14,024 bases of DNA, from contig JAFVXP010000089.1 of NCBI GenBank assembly GCA_017501055.1, forward strand, positions 1 through 14,024, read 5' to 3'. Numbering within the stretch: the stretch's first letter is position 1; each line of letters starts with the position of its first letter. This document shows, in pieces, positions 13,901 through 14,024 of the stretch. The notes under the pieces are model-generated. The model was not told where the DNA came from. It did no database searches and saw nothing but the letters and a program-made list of their open reading frames with translations. Made by a program: the position numbers and the translations under genes. This DNA is from Clostridia bacterium. Lineage in GTDB: Bacteria; Bacillota; Clostridia; Oscillospirales; CAG-382.

Positions 13901-14024
13901 ATATACATATAATATATAACCGAAAAAATGAGAGTTTTTTCATCGAAGGGCGGTTTTATACATAAAAACTGTGCATAAATGCATAAAAATACACAAGATA
14001 CAGCGTTGACTCCATAAATATCAA
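13901..14024 (+). promoter_or_regulatory. Candidate ArgR-type operators and -35 element upstream of a gene beyond the window
   Basis: TGCATAAAAATACA (13980-13993) fits the ARG box pattern TGNATWWWWATNCA. TCCATAAATATCAA (14011-14024) fits at 10 of 12 defined positions, and a weaker half-site with ACATAAAAA lies exactly 21 bases before the first. TTGACT (14006-14011) could be a -35, with the -10 outside the window. The target gene is not visible, so a link to arginine metabolism is inference only. Confidence 0.35.

Noticed and set aside
13714..13908. Minus-strand frame of 64 codons over the 53-base repeats
   Set aside because: Its repeated FKS...RDSRDT-like pieces come from the DNA repeat itself, and no ribosome site or promoter is present.

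Overview
The window looks like a chromosomal segment from an uncultured or poorly named member of the Bacillota, class Clostridia. The evidence is AGGAGG-type ribosome binding sites, sigma-A promoters with 17-base spacers, the Gram-positive gene order ecfA1-ecfA2-ecfT-truA, and a ClpE-type unfoldase with an N-terminal zinc finger. Genus and species cannot be read from the sequence.

Positions 1-12316 hold one long minus-strand transcription unit of 13 genes behind a single good promoter (12288-12316). In transcription order these are ruvC, ruvA and ruvB (Holliday junction processing), a SAM-dependent methyltransferase, ecfA1, ecfA2 and ecfT (energy-coupling module for vitamin uptake), truA (tRNA pseudouridylation), a membrane-anchored DUF5711-like protein, a CvpA-family membrane protein, pgsA (phosphatidylglycerol-phosphate synthesis), clpE (AAA+ unfoldase), and a P-type ATPase-like protein that runs off the left edge. 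Gaps are short (0-36 bases), two junctions overlap and two stop codons directly abut the next start, so the unit is probably translated as a coupled operon.

Two genes in this unit are abnormal. The P-type ATPase-like protein keeps the family fold but has lost the phosphorylated aspartate and the TGES and PEGLP motifs, so it looks like a pseudo-enzyme. ecfT has an in-frame TGA at codon 216, with the family's C-terminal sequence continuing in the same frame after it.

A divergent acpP gene (acyl carrier protein) follows with its own promoter. The segment from 12681 to 14024 is accessory DNA. It contains an array of tiny hairpins punctuated by TCGATAT / ATATCGA, a divergent pair of very small genes (a 51-residue ribbon-helix-helix protein and a 42-residue unknown) bounded by two identical 33-base terminators, and a nested palindromic element built from four copies of the CTGTCATTCCGAG...GAGGAATCTC type repeat inside short terminal inverted repeats. 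It ends with a degenerate repeat block containing a 53-base direct duplication. The last 70 bases look like the start of a promoter region for a plus-strand gene outside the window, with sequences resembling ArgR operators.

The best candidates for something undescribed are the catalytically dead P-type ATPase, the TCGATAT hairpin array, and the mini-cassette of ribbon-helix-helix protein plus 42-residue protein bounded by duplicate terminators.
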